Below, piece after piece: positions 23,737 to 35,873 of a stretch of 64,000 bases of DNA (positions are counted from its first letter, which is position 1; each line of letters opens with the position of its first letter). The stretch is from Zygnema cylindricum. Taxonomy: Eukaryota > Streptophyta > Zygnematophyceae > Zygnematales > Zygnemataceae. The DNA lies in the NCBI GenBank assembly GCA_037447655.1, contig JBBHKE010001746.1, positions 1 to 64,000 on the forward strand, read 5' to 3'. A program made the position numbers and the translations under genes. Under the pieces are notes generated by a model that was not told the DNA's origin, searched no databases, and was given only the letters and a program-made list of their open reading frames with translations.

Positions 23737-24495
23737 TGCGTGACAGTTCAGCTGTAAAGCTATTGAACCAGAAAGGCAGTATAAAGGTACGCCCTTTCTC
23801 TCTCTCTCCTCCTTTGTTACAAGAATCTAAGAGAAAAGAACATAGCAAGAAAAGAAGAAGTTTCTAAAAAAATCAGAAACTCTCTTGACACGGCCCTTCG
23901 AAAAGGATTGCAAATAATTTTCAAAATAATGTCAATAATTTTTGAGGGGCAACAAAAGGACAGGAGAGAGAGAAAGAAAGAGAGAGAAAGAGAGAGAAAG
24001 AAGGCAACCAGAAAAAATGTGAACGCTGTAAAGTCCGTTTTTCCTATCCCTCCGTAGCAATAATATACGGACAGGAAAGAACTAATAAAGAAACCAATAA
24101 CGCTTTTCAGATTCTTAAAGAACCTTTGCAACTGTTGGTTAAGGAACTCGAAATATTTTTAGAGTTTATGTGCAAATAAACCAATTGAAGAGTCTCTGCA
24201 ACAAGCTCCAGTTTTGAAGTAAACAAGCTGGAAATATTCTTTGCTTTCAAGTTATCTAATGAAAAGTGTAAACTAGACTTCAAGTCTCTAGTCCAGAGGC
24301 CGTTTGTCTTTTCTTTTCTCTACCTTTTTTCTTTAGCCCTATAATACAGTACAGTAGCATAATTGACACTACATACCCTAAAAAGTGTGGATATACTGAT
24401 GCCAATCGCATTGTTTTTTGCCTTTTCCATGTTAGTGACATCAATATCCATGACAACAGTTTAGTCTCAGATTACTGGAATTGACATAACTGGCG
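23737..24495. other. Region upstream of the DnaJ start
   Basis: The DnaJ promoter and 5'UTR should lie here. I see a CT-rich patch (23799-23812) and GA-rich tracts (23960-24002), but no TATA box at a convincing distance on the minus strand and no other gene. Confidence 0.35.
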
Positions 24496-24635
24496 CATAG
24501 TTCAAAAGTGCGAAATTCATTAGACGCACTATATGCGATTAGTCCATAACATATTCGTATTATACCGTATTGTATGAGTACTGTATGAGGTAACTGCATA
24601 TAAAGTTTCCAAATGATTTCGCACATTCGAACTAT
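24496..24635. mobile_element. 140-bp palindromic MITE, 'ATAGTTC' family
   Basis: The left end ATAGTTCAAAAGTGCGAAAT and right end ATTTCGCACATTCGAACTAT are inverted repeats around an AT-rich core. A related unit starts at 24768 (ATAGTTCAAATGAGCGAAAT) and ends near 24900. The family resembles those at 45079-45240, 35744-35873 and, more distantly, 56638-56944. Confidence 0.65.
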
Positions 24636-24767
24636 AGCCTGGCGTCATTTCATTCGTCCGCTAAAGGTAAATTCTAGATGTGTGCTACTAGATTGGCCTC
24701 CCTGGCCAAAGGAGAATCATCCTAGTCATCCTAGACATTTGACATCTACGGTAGAGCTCTATGCACC

Positions 24768-24900
24768 ATAGTTCAAATGAGCGAAATGATGTAGTTTATC
24801 CGTACTATACGGGTAATACACTTGAATAAACCGTACAAGTAGGCGTATAGTACACGGATATTACATAAAGAATATAATTGCTTTCGCACAACTGAATTAC
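24768..24900. mobile_element. Second, more diverged 'ATAGTTC' MITE
   Basis: The left end matches the 24496 element. The right end (tttcgcacaactgaattac) is only partly complementary. There is no coding capacity. Confidence 0.45.
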
Positions 24901-25038
24901 TGTATGCTACGGACATCTCGTTGTTTTAAGCAGGGATTCGACTGCACAGACGTCGACTTCATTAGGGAAAGGAGGTCAAACGTGGACGCCGCTTGTCCAC
25001 AAAAGCATTGGAAAGCCTGAAAACTGTTGGAGGAACTA

Positions 25039-25254
25039 CACCGCCAATCGTTATTAGCGTGTAAGTTATTTTAGCGTATACGAATAATTAGCGTGGTTTA
25101 CGCTAATTGGGAATTTGGAAATTTTCGAAGAAATCGTCTATTCTAATTAGGAATTAGGGTTTTTTTAAATAGTGTGGATAATTCTGTTTGAGAATAAAAA
25201 CAAAAAAAAGCGGGACGGAAATAGCGTACACAACGCTAATAACGATTGGCGGTG
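25039..25254. mobile_element. 216-bp TA-flanked palindromic MITE (CACCGCCAATCG family)
   Basis: The terminal inverted repeats are CACCGCCAATCGTTATTAGC and its complement, flanked on both sides by TA. The core contains AGCGTATAC, GGGAATTTGGAAA and AAGCGGGACGGAA blocks. Near-identical copies lie at 49969-50186, 57925-58141 and (reversed) 58149-58360. Length, palindromy and lack of an ORF mark a miniature DNA transposon. TA duplication is typical of Tc1/mariner-like transposases, but the family assignment is inference. Confidence 0.85.
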
Positions 25255-25276
25255 TAATCAACTACAAAGTAGACTA

Positions 25277-25455
25277 ACATTGGAATCTTAACAGTGTTGT
25301 GTATCGGTCGCTCTTAGTGATAATCGATATGCACCTTAGCTATAATTTATATGTCAACTCTGTATGCCTATGAAAAAAATGTCGCTATGATAAACCAATG
25401 TATTGGTCCAATGTACCAGTAAAAAATATCGCGATGGTTGTCTATAGTTTATAAA
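25277..25455. repeat. Dispersed repeat, first copy (hAT-like end)
   Basis: The segment beginning ggaatcttaacagtgttgtg and running through tatcggtcgctc to atcgcgatggttgtctatag is repeated at about 27900-28085. The CAGTGTTGTGTATCGGT start resembles the termini of the hAT-like elements at 31973 and 51688. No matching right end or target duplication is found. The copy ends near an assembly gap. Confidence 0.6.
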
Positions 25456-25465
25456 AGAATTTGTA

Positions 25466-25475
25466 NNNNNNNNNN
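25466..25475. other. Assembly gap (10 N)
   Basis: Ten unresolved bases. The true length of the missing sequence is unknown. Confidence 0.99.
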
Positions 25476-26424
25476 TGTTCAATTATTCAATTTATTGTAG
25501 ATCGTCTTCATCGTTTGAAAATTGTTAGTGCCATGACTTCTGGAAGTTTATATGTAAAACAATGCCCAACATTTATTCATGTGCAGTTTGAAACCAACAT
25601 AAGCATCAATCAAATCACCTCCAGCAACGCCCAAATTTCTAGGCTTTTTAACTCTAAGCCTTGTTCTATCCGCAGATGAGAGGGAGAGGGAGAAGGGAGA
25701 GAGGGAGAGCTAATAACTATCTCCCTCCCTCTCTCTCTCTCTTCGTCTTCCTCGGTCCCGTTTCTCCACACATGATAGCAAGTCACAAACAGATTAATTT
25801 CGGATTTTGGAACTGCCAGTTGGTTTTTCTAGCGAAGACAATCTTGGTTCACGTTCCTTTTAATAAAATGTAGCTGAACATTTTAATAATGTGATATTGC
25901 TTACGAGCAAAGATGCGACAAAGAGTTTAGCTTAGAGCCTTTATACATGTGTATGGTCTATACAAGTTGCTTTAAAAGTTCGGAGCCATTGATTGGTCTC
26001 GAAATTAAAAGAAGTATCCAGCAAAACTATAACTAGAAAAACAAACAAAAATGCATCGTATTTTAGTGTTTCCTATGTAAAGGAATAATTTCAAAGGTCA
26101 AAGTAAAATAAAGCTGAAAATATTGAAACAAATCAAAAAAGTTTAAAAATTCAACAGAAAAACTCAGAAACGTACTATTTCATGTATTCGTTTTTCCTAA
26201 TTCAACAAATTTGCGTATCTTTTCGACTTTCTTCAAGAGTGCGTTTGCCTGAAGCTTTTAATAAGGTTGACTACAGTACCATAAAGCAGGTTTAGGTCTA
26301 TTTTAGGTTTAGAGTTCAATTGGCAATTTTTCGGCCCTTAACATTTCCACTCCTGACTCTTTACTTCAATTCTTCAGAAGGCTGCGCTTCAAGGCAATGC
26401 AAAATAGCCTACTTCGGTGCAGTA
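25476..26424. other. Spacer, no gene seen
   Basis: A GA/CT-rich stretch lies at 25676-25745. No exon, RNA gene or bounded repeat is recognised. Confidence 0.35.
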
Positions 26425-26650
26425 TCACCTTGAATCGTTATTACTTATTAGCGTCAATGTTTTTTCCGCCACATAAAACATCTTTTCTCCGTACACACTT
26501 GTTGGATTTTCAATATGAGACCGCCAATCGGAAGCAGAGAATGCTACCTTTCAATCGAAACCGTCAGATCCACAATCCTACAAGTGTGTACGTAGAAAAT
26601 ATGTTTTAAGTGGCGAAAAAAACATTGACGCCAAAAACGATTCAAGGTGG
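26425..26650. mobile_element. MITE of the 'ACTTAAAACATC' family
   Basis: The inverted ends are CACCTTGAATCG and CGATTCAAGGTG. The subterminal blocks are cgccacataaaacatctttt on the left and atgttttaagtggcg on the right. The interior carries TCCGTACACAC and AACCGTCAGATCCACAATCC blocks shared with 33049-33227, 52621-52832, 53668-53886 and 54062-54278. It directly abuts the next element at TA 26651-26652. Confidence 0.75.
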
Positions 26651-26652
26651 TA

Positions 26653-27196
26653 CACCGCCAATCGCTATTAGCGTAGAAGTTTCTTTAGCGTATAAGAAAA
26701 ATTACAGTGGTGTACGCTAATTAAGAATTTGAAAATTTTGAAAAAAAACATATATTCTAATTGTTCAATAATGCTAATTTGGGTCTTTGAAAAAAAAAAA
26801 TGTCGGTCGCAAACATGCATACACTAATATAGGTATTTGTACAGAATCTGACAAATCGTACACATATCGTACGTTCACACAGTCGAAACGCGGTGGTTGG
26901 ACGAATTTGTGCGAACGTGATATTTGACAGCCCGATTTCATCCCCTTTTTAGAGCGCATATTCTCATGCGTCCATGGTTACTAAAACTCATTAATTATAC
27001 TTTTTCACTTAAAAAGTTACGATTTTGTACGGTCTGCCACTGACCGTACACCACACTATTTAAAAGACAATATACTTTTGTTTTGTACGGTACTTGGAAA
27101 ATAACCATAAATGGCGTACAGTACGCTAATGGAGAATAAAAAAAAAAAAAAGCGGGACGTAATTAGCGTACACTACGCTAATAGCGATTGGCGGTG
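26653..27196. mobile_element. 544-bp TA-flanked element, long version of the CACCGCCAATCG family
   Basis: The termini are CACCGCCAATCGCTATTAGC and its inverse, with TA on both sides. The outer about 140 bp match the short 216-bp copies, and the centre has about 300 bp not present in them. It could be closer to the parental element. It has no transposase ORF. Confidence 0.75.
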
Positions 27197-27260
27197 TACT
27201 GTAACTGTGGGCAAGATGTCCATTGTACGTTTTGTATTGCAGTGCCAATACTGTACAGTA

Positions 27261-27877
27261 GACCGCGAATCGTAATTAGAGTAATGAAAAAATTAGAGTA
27301 AAAAAACCAAAAAAAACAATTAGAGTAATTAACTCTAATTTATGTGATAGAACTTTTTCACAGAGGAAGTTTACTCTAATTTATTTAACTACTCTATATT
27401 GGGTTATGTCGGTAATAAATATCCACGCTGAAATTATCAACACTAAATTACGTAGAAAGTTCAAAATCTGTCAGTTCGTACAGTTTCGACTTCATTATGA
27501 CGTAGGTATTATTTGTCGCGCTGAATGTCAGTTAATGTTCACACTGACGACGATGCTGTCAACGGACGAGAGTTATGCGAACGGCTTTTTTTCGATGTGA
27601 TTCATTTTTCGTTTAGTGCAGTTTCACGTGTGAGCACAATTCTATTAAATCATTAATTGTACCTTTTTTCTTAAAAAAGTACAATTTTGCACGGTCGAAC
27701 GTCGTCCGTACTCCACACTATTTAAGACAAACCTATATTACAATTTTGTTACGCTAATTAAACTTACCTAAATTAGAATAATGAAAAAATTAGAATCGAT
27801 TACTCTATTTGATGTCATAGAGTCGAAATTTCGAGCGACCGAATTAGAGTAATTTACTCTAATTACGATTCGCGGTG
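27261..27877. mobile_element. 617-bp TA-flanked element (ACCGCGAATCGTAATTAGAG family)
   Basis: The inverted ends contain CCGCGAATCGTAATTAGAGT and are rich in 'attagagtaa' repeats. TA flanks both ends. Copies occur at 57288-57905 (opposite orientation) and 58631-59126. The interior carries a block near 27645-27720 (ttgtacc, cttaaaaaagtac, cacggtcgaacgtcgtccgt) also present in the other copies. No long ORF. Confidence 0.8.
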
Positions 27878-27899
27878 TACAGTACAGAGTAGAGTAACA

Positions 27900-28085
27900 T
27901 CGGAATCTTAACAGTGTTGTGTATCGGTCGCCCTTAGTGATAATCGATATGCACCTTAGTGTGAGTTAGCTATAATTTATATATCAGCTCTATATACCTA
28001 CGAAAAAAATGTCGCGATGATAAACCAATGTATCAGTCCAATGCACCAGTAAAAAATATCGCGATGGTTGTCTATAGTTTACAAA
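27900..28085. repeat. Dispersed repeat, second copy (hAT-like end)
   Basis: Matches 25277-25455 (ggaatcttaacagtgttgtg through atcgcgatggttgtctatag). In both places it lies just right of a TA-flanked MITE, so the flanking segment may have been duplicated together with the element. Confidence 0.6.
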
Positions 28086-29640
28086 ATATTTGGTATAGTT
28101 TCATTGGTTTTTATGCGCTCGTACACCTCCTACATTTTGTCTTCTAACCTCAAATTGTTTATATTTTTCTAGTTTCTAAGTGATATATTACAGTGAGAAA
28201 CCATTATAACCGTAGGAAATCAGATTTATATTGATTGAACGAGATAAACATACGGTTTCTAGTTCTTACTAGTTTACCGATTAGCAAATCTGAAGGTCAA
28301 AAATTGATTTGTACTAAACTGCTAAATAAAGAGTACTATACTTCTGGTCCGCCAAGTGTCGCGCCCCACTAACAAGCTCTAAGGCTAAATTTCATTGACA
28401 ATCCATCTTGGTCTTGGTCGTCTTGGTCTCACCCAGTTGAAGCTTTGCGTTTGTTACATCTTCTTGCCTGTGAAAAGAGCCTTACTTTTGTATAAGTGCA
28501 TGATCCTCTACAATCATTCGACTTCGAGCGTGAGACATTTACAAAGCATTCATTCAGTTTCCTCATATTTTTGTCGGAGGCCCATTTGGCATGGTTTATA
28601 AACTCCTCCGCGATGTATTTTTTTCCAACAACCCCTCTCAAAGTTGTGATCTTCTTTTTAAAGTGGCTTTTGAGATGGCCAAGAGTGAATTCATCACCAT
28701 GTTCTACCTTTTCTCCCTACGACTCATCTCGCACCTCTTTCCAAACATGCTCATGGCATTCTTCCTATCACTATTGGCGAATTATTGTACCGTTTAGTCA
28801 CTCTTGCGATGTGTATTGAAATTCGGGGGGATTTAACTCAATGTTCTCTCTATTTCGCTTGAATAGTCCTAACAATAGCTCCATTTTTGTCTTCTTCTAA
28901 AACTTCCACGATAAACTTTTGTAGTGTGCTCAACCACCTCGTTGGGCATTAAATTTTTGATCGATCGAAAAGACTCGCATGCCCGCTAACAAGCCATTTT
29001 TCAAATTTCGAATGGCGACTTCATTTTCATTCTTGTGGCAAAAGTTGGTGCGGTCTATTTCAATAGGTTCGACTAAAGTGGCACCCACCGTCACCTCTCG
29101 TTTTATAGTAGATGACGACGCCGTTTTCGCCTAAGTCGTCTTTAAATTGGAGGGATTCCTTTTTCCTTTTCATTAGACTCTTCTCCTCGCTCGTGTGCTC
29201 TTGCTATCTAATGATCGAAACCAGATTCCACCATTTTCATCTATTATTGCCAACAACAGCTTTCATCTGCCAAAACGCGTGATTGAGCCATTCGCAACCG
29301 TTGAATTCCATAACCTATTGAAAGCCCTAATTATGCTCAATCGCGTGCTCGTCTACGTTCGTGTTTTGGGTTGAAGGCTGACGCTTGGTCAAAAGCCACA
29401 CCGGTTTTTTTTACTCTTCGTTTGACGTTTGACCAGTTCTTATTTATCCTGCGTCTTTGTTTTGGTTTGTCTCACCCTCTGCTTCTTGGGCGCCCCTATT
29501 GTGTTTCCGCCCAGAATACATACTAGGACGAGATTCATTAATTGGTTACTCACGCGTGGGTGAACATACTGTTGCGCATGATTTGGTTCACAATACAACT
29601 ATTGCGAATGGCACCAAGTTAAGCGGGAAGTTTCTCATAT
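28086..29640. other. Spacer with decayed retroelement-like sequence
   Basis: Long but broken open frames occur on both strands and none matches a family I can name. The segment lies immediately upstream of LINE-derived sequence and may be its decayed 5' part, which is inference only. Confidence 0.3.
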
Positions 29641-29659
29641 AATCCCTCCTTGCTCCCAG

Positions 29660-29960
29660 TCTAGTGGTCTTCCAAGTCCTCGGGTTGACTTGGTTTTCCT
29701 CCACTGGGCTGGGAGGACTTGGGGTAATGTGGTCATCACGGATCCGACTAAGACCCACGTTTCTTCTTGCGCAATATCACAAACGGGCGTGGCGGCTTTT
29801 GACGCAACGACTATTAAGAAATGAGATTACGCTACCCAAGATGCGACGGACCAGTTTGTCGCATTTGTTGCATAAATATCATCAAGGGATCTAGTCCACA
29901 TCCATGACCTTCGGTGTGGACTTTAGTTTGTTGGAGTTGTTGAAGCGTCATTGAATGTAG
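29660..29960 (+). mobile_element. LINE ORF2 C-terminal fragment, copy D
   Basis: A plus-strand frame reads VVITDPTKTHVSSCAISQTG, then VAAFDATTIKK, a TGA, and then DYATQDATDQFVAF. It aligns with 31240-31400 of copy C (DIVLANHTSATAVKAAQDVG and, further on, KECDYALRNAMDDFIS). This resembles the tail region of LINE ORF2 proteins after the reverse transcriptase. Only a fragment remains. Confidence 0.5.
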
Positions 29961-30479
29961 GTTTTTCCTTTGTGTATGGTCATCTTTGGTAGATTTGCTT
30001 AGTATTTGCAATTATTCTCGTTAGAGTTGGCTTCTTCACCTGTCTTCTTTGTCATGGCCTCCTTTGGCTTTCGTGGTTTCGAAGAGTTTTTTTTTTCTTT
30101 AGGTCCTATGGTGTGCAATATAAGTGGACCATAGCTGTCTATAGATGGTTCTTCCATCGCAAGTTTTGCAATAGAGGTTTAAAGCTTTTTTGTACGCAAG
30201 TATTACACAATTAAGACTACTTTCCCTCTATAAAAGTAAGGACAAAATTGCGTTGCTAACATGACATACTCTGTAGACCCTATTTGTATGAAACTACACC
30301 CTATTTCTATGAAGCTACAGTGTTGTATTGTAGTATTCAATAAATATTTACTCGTCACCAGTGGCCTCCTTCCACTTCAAAAAACAAAAGTATCGGTTGT
30401 TTGAATTATCGCGATAGGAAATTTAACTCCCGGATATTTTTTTCTTTCTCTTCATTATACAACAATATGTTAGGTCGAT

Positions 30480-31870
30480 GTGTTTTTGATCGCTAGTTTG
30501 GATTTACCGCCGCCTTTTGGCTTCAGTTCCTATCTCTGTTGCGTGTTGGGTTCAATATGGACGACATGTGTTACTCCCTCAGCATATTTGGGAATTTTGT
30601 GCATTATTGCCTCCACTCTTGTTTCTCGTCATGCGGCAGGGGACACTCTTCTTCTTTCACCGATGTCCCTCGTGCTTTCCAACAGTTTGTTCGCCTTCCA
30701 ACGGTTCATTTTGGATGTGTCATGTCATCTTCCTCTTGTCGTTGTCCCGTATATGCCAGTTCTTTCCACCCTTGTTACGAAATCAGTTGCGCGAGCCCAA
30801 TAATAATTTTCTGATCAATTTTTCGTCACCATTAAAACCATGCTTCTCCAGGCTCTTCCCTCTAATGTTTCATGTGCACGCTTTCTCTCTCGTGGTGGAC
30901 CTCGTTCACGAGTTTGGCTATAACCTACGCCTATTTTAACAACCCCACGTTTCACACCTGCTCAATTCACCACGACCCTCGGGTTTCAACTTCGCCTCCC
31001 TTACCCAAGCGTGACTCTCTTGTTTTCTTGTGTGAATGTGTCTTTAAAAGCCGATGGCATCCATTTGCGTCGTTACTCCCACCGGGGCGAGTTTACTCAA
31101 GGGCACGACACTATTTGCTGCACCATTGTGGATATCGCTTTTGACGGGGGGTCTTCTGTTCGACGAGAGGTTTCTCATAGTATTCCGTTGCTTTAGTCGA
31201 TATTCTACTACTTGACGGTGCACTTCGCATATTCGGTGACATTGTTTTGGCGAACCATACCTCCGCTACAGCCGTCAAAGCGGCTCAAGATGTGGGAGTG
31301 GACGCCCGTGACACGACTAAGAGGAAGGAGTGTGACTATGCCCTCCGAAATGCTATGGATGACTTCATTTCGATGGCGGTCGAGATATTCAGTGGTTTGG
31401 GTGTTTGTTTGGTTGAGTTTCTCTTTGTTTGTGGTCGACGCTCGTTCGAGCGTCCGGGACTTGGGAGCCCTCCATATATGTTTTTACCGTCAACGACGAA
31501 TATCTCTGGCTTTATAGCGAGAGGAAGCTTCTATCCTCTTTTTATGGAATGTCAGCGTGTTACAAAACTCCCTCAACGTGCTCCCTCAGGCTTAGGGGAC
31601 TTACGTGGTTGTTAGTCATAGATCTTTAATTGTGTTGAGGTTTGGTTATGTAACTTTCGTTTAAGCACACTGTTGTGTCTTTCCTCTAGTGGTTTGGGTG
31701 TCTTCTTTTGTTTTTTACATGCCATTTTTTAATGAGTTAGTTTCTTCCGCCTTGCTTTTCCTTTTTGTTTATTTCCCTCCACATGTAGTTTTTCAATTAT
31801 GGCATTGTCACCCCTTTTTGTTCCATGAACTTTGATGGTTTACCGTTGTGTTTTTTAATAAAGTCTTGTT
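30480..31870 (+). mobile_element. Degenerate LINE relic, 3' part, copy C
   Basis: The plus strand matches the 3' portions of copies A and B: the frame at 30517-30939 parallels minus 1949-1455 (shared CPPSNG, FSLVVDLV and HHDPRVS-type blocks). 31212-31450 encodes an ORF2-tail-like stretch. The end (31740-31865) carries the same terminal tag as copies A and B followed by an AATAAA-containing tail. The reverse-transcriptase region is missing. Confidence 0.65.
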
Positions 31871-31972
31871 GTTGATTTAAAGGATTAGACAACAATTCGC
31901 CACATTTCCTTGCAGTTAGTATTTTAAATTTTACTTTTGCATAAACACTAATAAATCCTTAAAACCAATAAT

Positions 31973-32753
31973 AAGTGTTGTGTATCGGTAAGGAATTGCC
32001 GATAACCGATATGGGCCTTCTTTCGGGTAGCCGATAATCGATATATTGGTACGATATATCGTTATTGGTGTTAACGCCGATAAATACCCGATTTATTTAT
32101 CGGCGATAACACCGATATCGATAACTATCGGCGATATCTGTATGGACCGTACAGATAAATGCACGGCCTGTACACTCAACTGTACGTGTTATTTCCCAGA
32201 CACGCCGCGGACCCCCTTCCCCCCGATTTCATTAAAAAATCGCAATATTTCCTTCATTATTTCTAATTTAAGGGGGTTTTACTTGGGTACCCCTTCCAGA
32301 ATGCCCTTTTGATTGTTATTTTTTTTATAAATGGCAGTTAATGGTGGCAGTTTGACAGATTTTTTCGTGTGCTTTGTTTGTCTGTTCGTCTAGTTTTCGA
32401 AAGTTTGATTTTACAAATTTACAATGTATTTTTTTTTTTCATTTCAGTACTATAATTTTAGAACTATAAACTATTATTTTAAATTTGTCAACGTTTATGT
32501 GCCGCACTATCGGTAATAGTTAAAAAGCGTACAGAACAAATTCTTACACGTGGCAAACCACGCTATATAAAGTCAATAATATAATACAATTTTTATAAAG
32601 TACTATTGTATGTATACTATATTTTTTTAAGTTATCGCCGATATGGAATTTGTTGGTCTCTGACCGATATATCAGAACCTTTGATCGTGCGATAACCGAT
32701 TACTATCGGTATCGGTGTTATCGCGATAAATTTTTTACCGATACACAACACTA
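31973..32753. mobile_element. 781-bp non-autonomous hAT-like element
   Basis: The left terminus AAGTGTTGTGTATCGGTAAG and right terminus TTACCGATACACAACACTA are inverted. The flanks are CCAATAAT (31965-31972) and CCAATAAC (32754-32761), an 8-bp duplication with one mismatch, which is the hAT hallmark. Subterminal regions contain many short CGATA/TATCG repeats, likely transposase binding sites. The homologue at 51688-52559 shares both ends and the interior. There is no transposase ORF. Confidence 0.85.
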
Positions 32754-33048
32754 CCAATAACGATTGGCAGTGTGTATGTGTAGCGTGAGAAAGATGGTAT
32801 CGGCTGATCGGAGATTCATACAACGTAAAAAATAGCCAAATTGGCAAAGAAATTTGAGTCCTGTACATAAGGTGGAATCCAAAAAGTCAAAGTTCGGCCA
32901 GTAAGAAGTTAAAGCTGGTAGACAAGTGTGTTTTAAGTATTTAGAAATCTTAAAGTGGAAAACGCGAAAGCCCCTTTTTGAAATTCCACTACTCCATTCG
33001 ATAGGGTGGATATTTGCATGTATAAGTTTTTGGTTTTTTTGCAAAGTA

Positions 33049-33227
33049 CACCGTGTATCGCTATTAGTGTTAATTTTTTTTTGCCACTTAAAACATATTT
33101 TTTCTGTGCACACTTAACCGATTTTAAAATGGAGACCGCCAATCGAAAGTCGAGATTCTTGCCTTTCAATCCCAAAAGATGTTTCAAGAGACTAGAAAAA
33201 CATTAATACTAATAGCGATTCACGGTG
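33049..33227. mobile_element. 179-bp MITE of the 'ACTTAAAACATC' family
   Basis: The ends CACCGTGTATCGCTATTAGT and its inverse are flanked by TA. The interior shares gccacttaaaacat and GGAGACCGCCAATCG-type blocks with the copies at 26425, 53668 and 54062. Confidence 0.75.
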
Positions 33228-33313
33228 TAGTCTCGTAATAGGCGACGACTACATAAGCTTTTACAAAGGACCCATTCATGGAAGTGGTGGTTTGAAACTT
33301 TTTGTACATGTAA

Positions 33314-34275
33314 GGGTACTTTCGCATGTGCTAAAGTTACAGTTATTTTCTGTTATTTTCCTCCATAACTTAGAAAAAAACGTGAAAATCTGCAGCTGTA
33401 CCAAAAAATTGAAATTACCACCGTACAACATGCGTTACATTGAAACTTTATATGTACTACAGTCTGTCGTCTAGCGCGATGTAGTTTATCGTCTAGCGCG
33501 TTTCGACCCAATTTCGCGTCCCTTCAGCTCATCTTCAAACTGTATATAAAATCACCTCGCGAGGTGATTTTTAATATAGTTACATGAGGTGAGCGAATAG
33601 GCAGATGCTGTCGCATGTGTCGAAAGTTTTTGACAAATTTTGTGCGCGGAGTACAAAAAATAAAAACCACTGCACGTTTCCAGCCTGTGCGTGACTTTTT
33701 TCTGTGCGCTTTTTCCCGTACAGGGGCGGTGGAGGGAGTTTCCACCAACGGACGCCATTTCGCAAAAGCAAAGTCCGTGAAAGCGCCTCTTTCTCTCTCC
33801 CTCTCCCACTAACGCGTCTATCTCACAATTCTTGCAACGAAAAAAGGCAAGAAAGGTATCAAATGAAAGATCTATAAAAAATATTTCTTTTGGCTGTTTT
33901 TTTCCTTATTTTGATGGCAAGTAGAGTGAGAACGGACGAAAAAACAAAATTGGGAAACCATGGCGGAATGTTTTGGAATTAGTAACGTCGACGCTACCAT
34001 GAGTACGCGTGACGTTAAATGGCACAAGCCCTAAACATCTACAATGTCACATGTAGCTCGACGTCTACAACCGCCTCTATTTTGTAAACGTCATCAATTG
34101 TCGCGAGTTTTGTACTGGTCTACAATCGTCACAAATTACACCCACGTCTACATCCGTCACAATTTAAAGTTACGATTTCATTTCTTTACATACGAATGCT
34201 CTGAAAGCTATACGGAGAATCTTCGCTAAAAAACAAAGTAACAAGACTAAGTTTCAGTTACATACAAAAGTACCC
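33314..34275. mobile_element. 962-bp PIF/Harbinger-like non-autonomous element
   Basis: It starts GGGTACTTTCGCATG and ends with the roughly inverted acaaaagtaccc. Both sides are flanked by the 3-bp duplication TAA (33311-33313, 34276-34278). The internal sequence parallels 49587-50704 and 54821-55759 (shared GGACGCCATTTCGCAAAAGC, AATGAAAGATCTAT and 'CCATGG' blocks). A 3-bp TWA duplication with GGG termini is typical of PIF/Harbinger. No transposase is seen. Confidence 0.8.
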
Positions 34276-34278
34276 TAA

Positions 34279-35743
34279 GAGACAGGCAAGAAAAAAATAG
34301 TTTATACCTTCCATCGTAAAAAAAATTCCCATTCGAGCGACATGTGAACATTTTGTTATTCATTGTTAGAGTGATCTATAGCTAGAATCACCTCAAATGT
34401 ACTCATATGCTTTACCATCACACTTTATCTTTAAATCGTAGTAAAGCCTTGATTTGTTAATTTATTTTATTCTTCAGAAAGCTAGTAATTTACCTTTATG
34501 GGAAACCTGTGGTAATTTTTGACTTTCACAAATATTTTTATCAAATTGTTTTTTAACTACATTCCAAAAATAAGTAATGTGACTGGTTCAGTTGTTTTAA
34601 TTAGCTTTCGAACATTTTTCCTCATTTCCTCTAGTACTTTTCTCATATTTTACCTGGTCGGTTGTGTTTTTACTGTACTGGGTTTTGTAGTTTGAACTTT
34701 TTCACTCTCATTTTTTCTTTTATGTGATAATTAGAATTATAGATAAATTGCCTATATCCCTTCATGTTTATATATGATTTACCACCACCTTTTATAATTA
34801 ATTTATATCTTATATATTTGACAAAAGTAAAATTATCAGGGAGGTCGACATACTATCCAAAAAAACTACAGAAAACAATAAAAAAACGAAAAAAAAAGGA
34901 AGAAAGAAAAATGAAAAAGAAAACGGTAAAAACAGCAAAAGACAAATCTATTAATTATAGACCTATTGTTAGCCACTTCTTCAATTACACATCCTCAACA
35001 TTAAACGAGGCACTCTTTAAAGCGCAACATTTAGCTGTAAAGTGAAACTAAGAAAGAAAGTGAGGAATTCATTTAGAAATTCAAACACATAAAAAAAAGC
35101 CTATGGAATTTTTTGTACCCAAATACCGTCGTGAACCTCTTAGAGCCTTCAAAATTGACCCTTAACCCCATAAAAATAATTCCTTCACACATGGTTCAAT
35201 TAAGAAAGCTCGATGGTAGACCATTTGGGTAAATGGAAACAAACGAAAATAAAAGCGAAACAAATTTTGAAAGACGAGAAGGGAAGCACACAATGAAACA
35301 AATAATAGACAATTGATTTTTTCTTAAGTACCGTACAGCACATAAATTGTTTGGGATTTCGGTAGTAAAGTTCTTAAGTTTAGCGGATACAATCATCACA
35401 CTCGGCTCATTTTATTGACAAACCAACATTACCTAGTGTGACTAAAGCCAATGTGGAGAATTGAAGTTAAACTTTATACAATAGGTGAGACCATAATGAA
35501 TCATGTGACCCGCAATTTATTAATAAGAAAGGTAGATGAAGAGATTTTGTCAAAACAACATAAAAGAACCCATGATCTCCACTCGAAAAACAAACAAATA
35601 ACACTCAAATAACACTCAAACAGCAGTCAAAAAACAGTTGAAAATCAGTAACAAAACGATAGGAGCTAGACAGGCAAGGTAGGATGGGCAATAGTGAAGC
35701 GGTGAATAGCCGAAGAAAGAGCTTCACAAAGATATTCAGACCA
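34279..35743. other. Intergenic AT-rich stretch
   Basis: No exon or bounded repeat is recognised. Short reading frames here are Lys/Asn/Phe-rich and look like translated AT-rich noise. Confidence 0.35.
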
Positions 35744-35873
35744 TGGCTCAAATGTGGGAAAACAATTGGAAACGCTAAATGTGGCCAACTCATACTTATA
35801 CGTATTTTAATACGCATATAGTATGAAGTTACCACATATAGCGTTTCCATTTGTTTTCACACATTTGAATTAT
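35744..35873. mobile_element. 130-bp palindromic MITE
   Basis: The left arm has TGGCTCAAATGTGGGAAAAC and then TTGGAAACGCTA. The right arm has TAGCGTTTCCA and then TTTTCACACATTTGAATTAT. The arms are inverted copies around cgtattttaatacg. It is similar in design to the element at 45079-45240. Confidence 0.6.
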
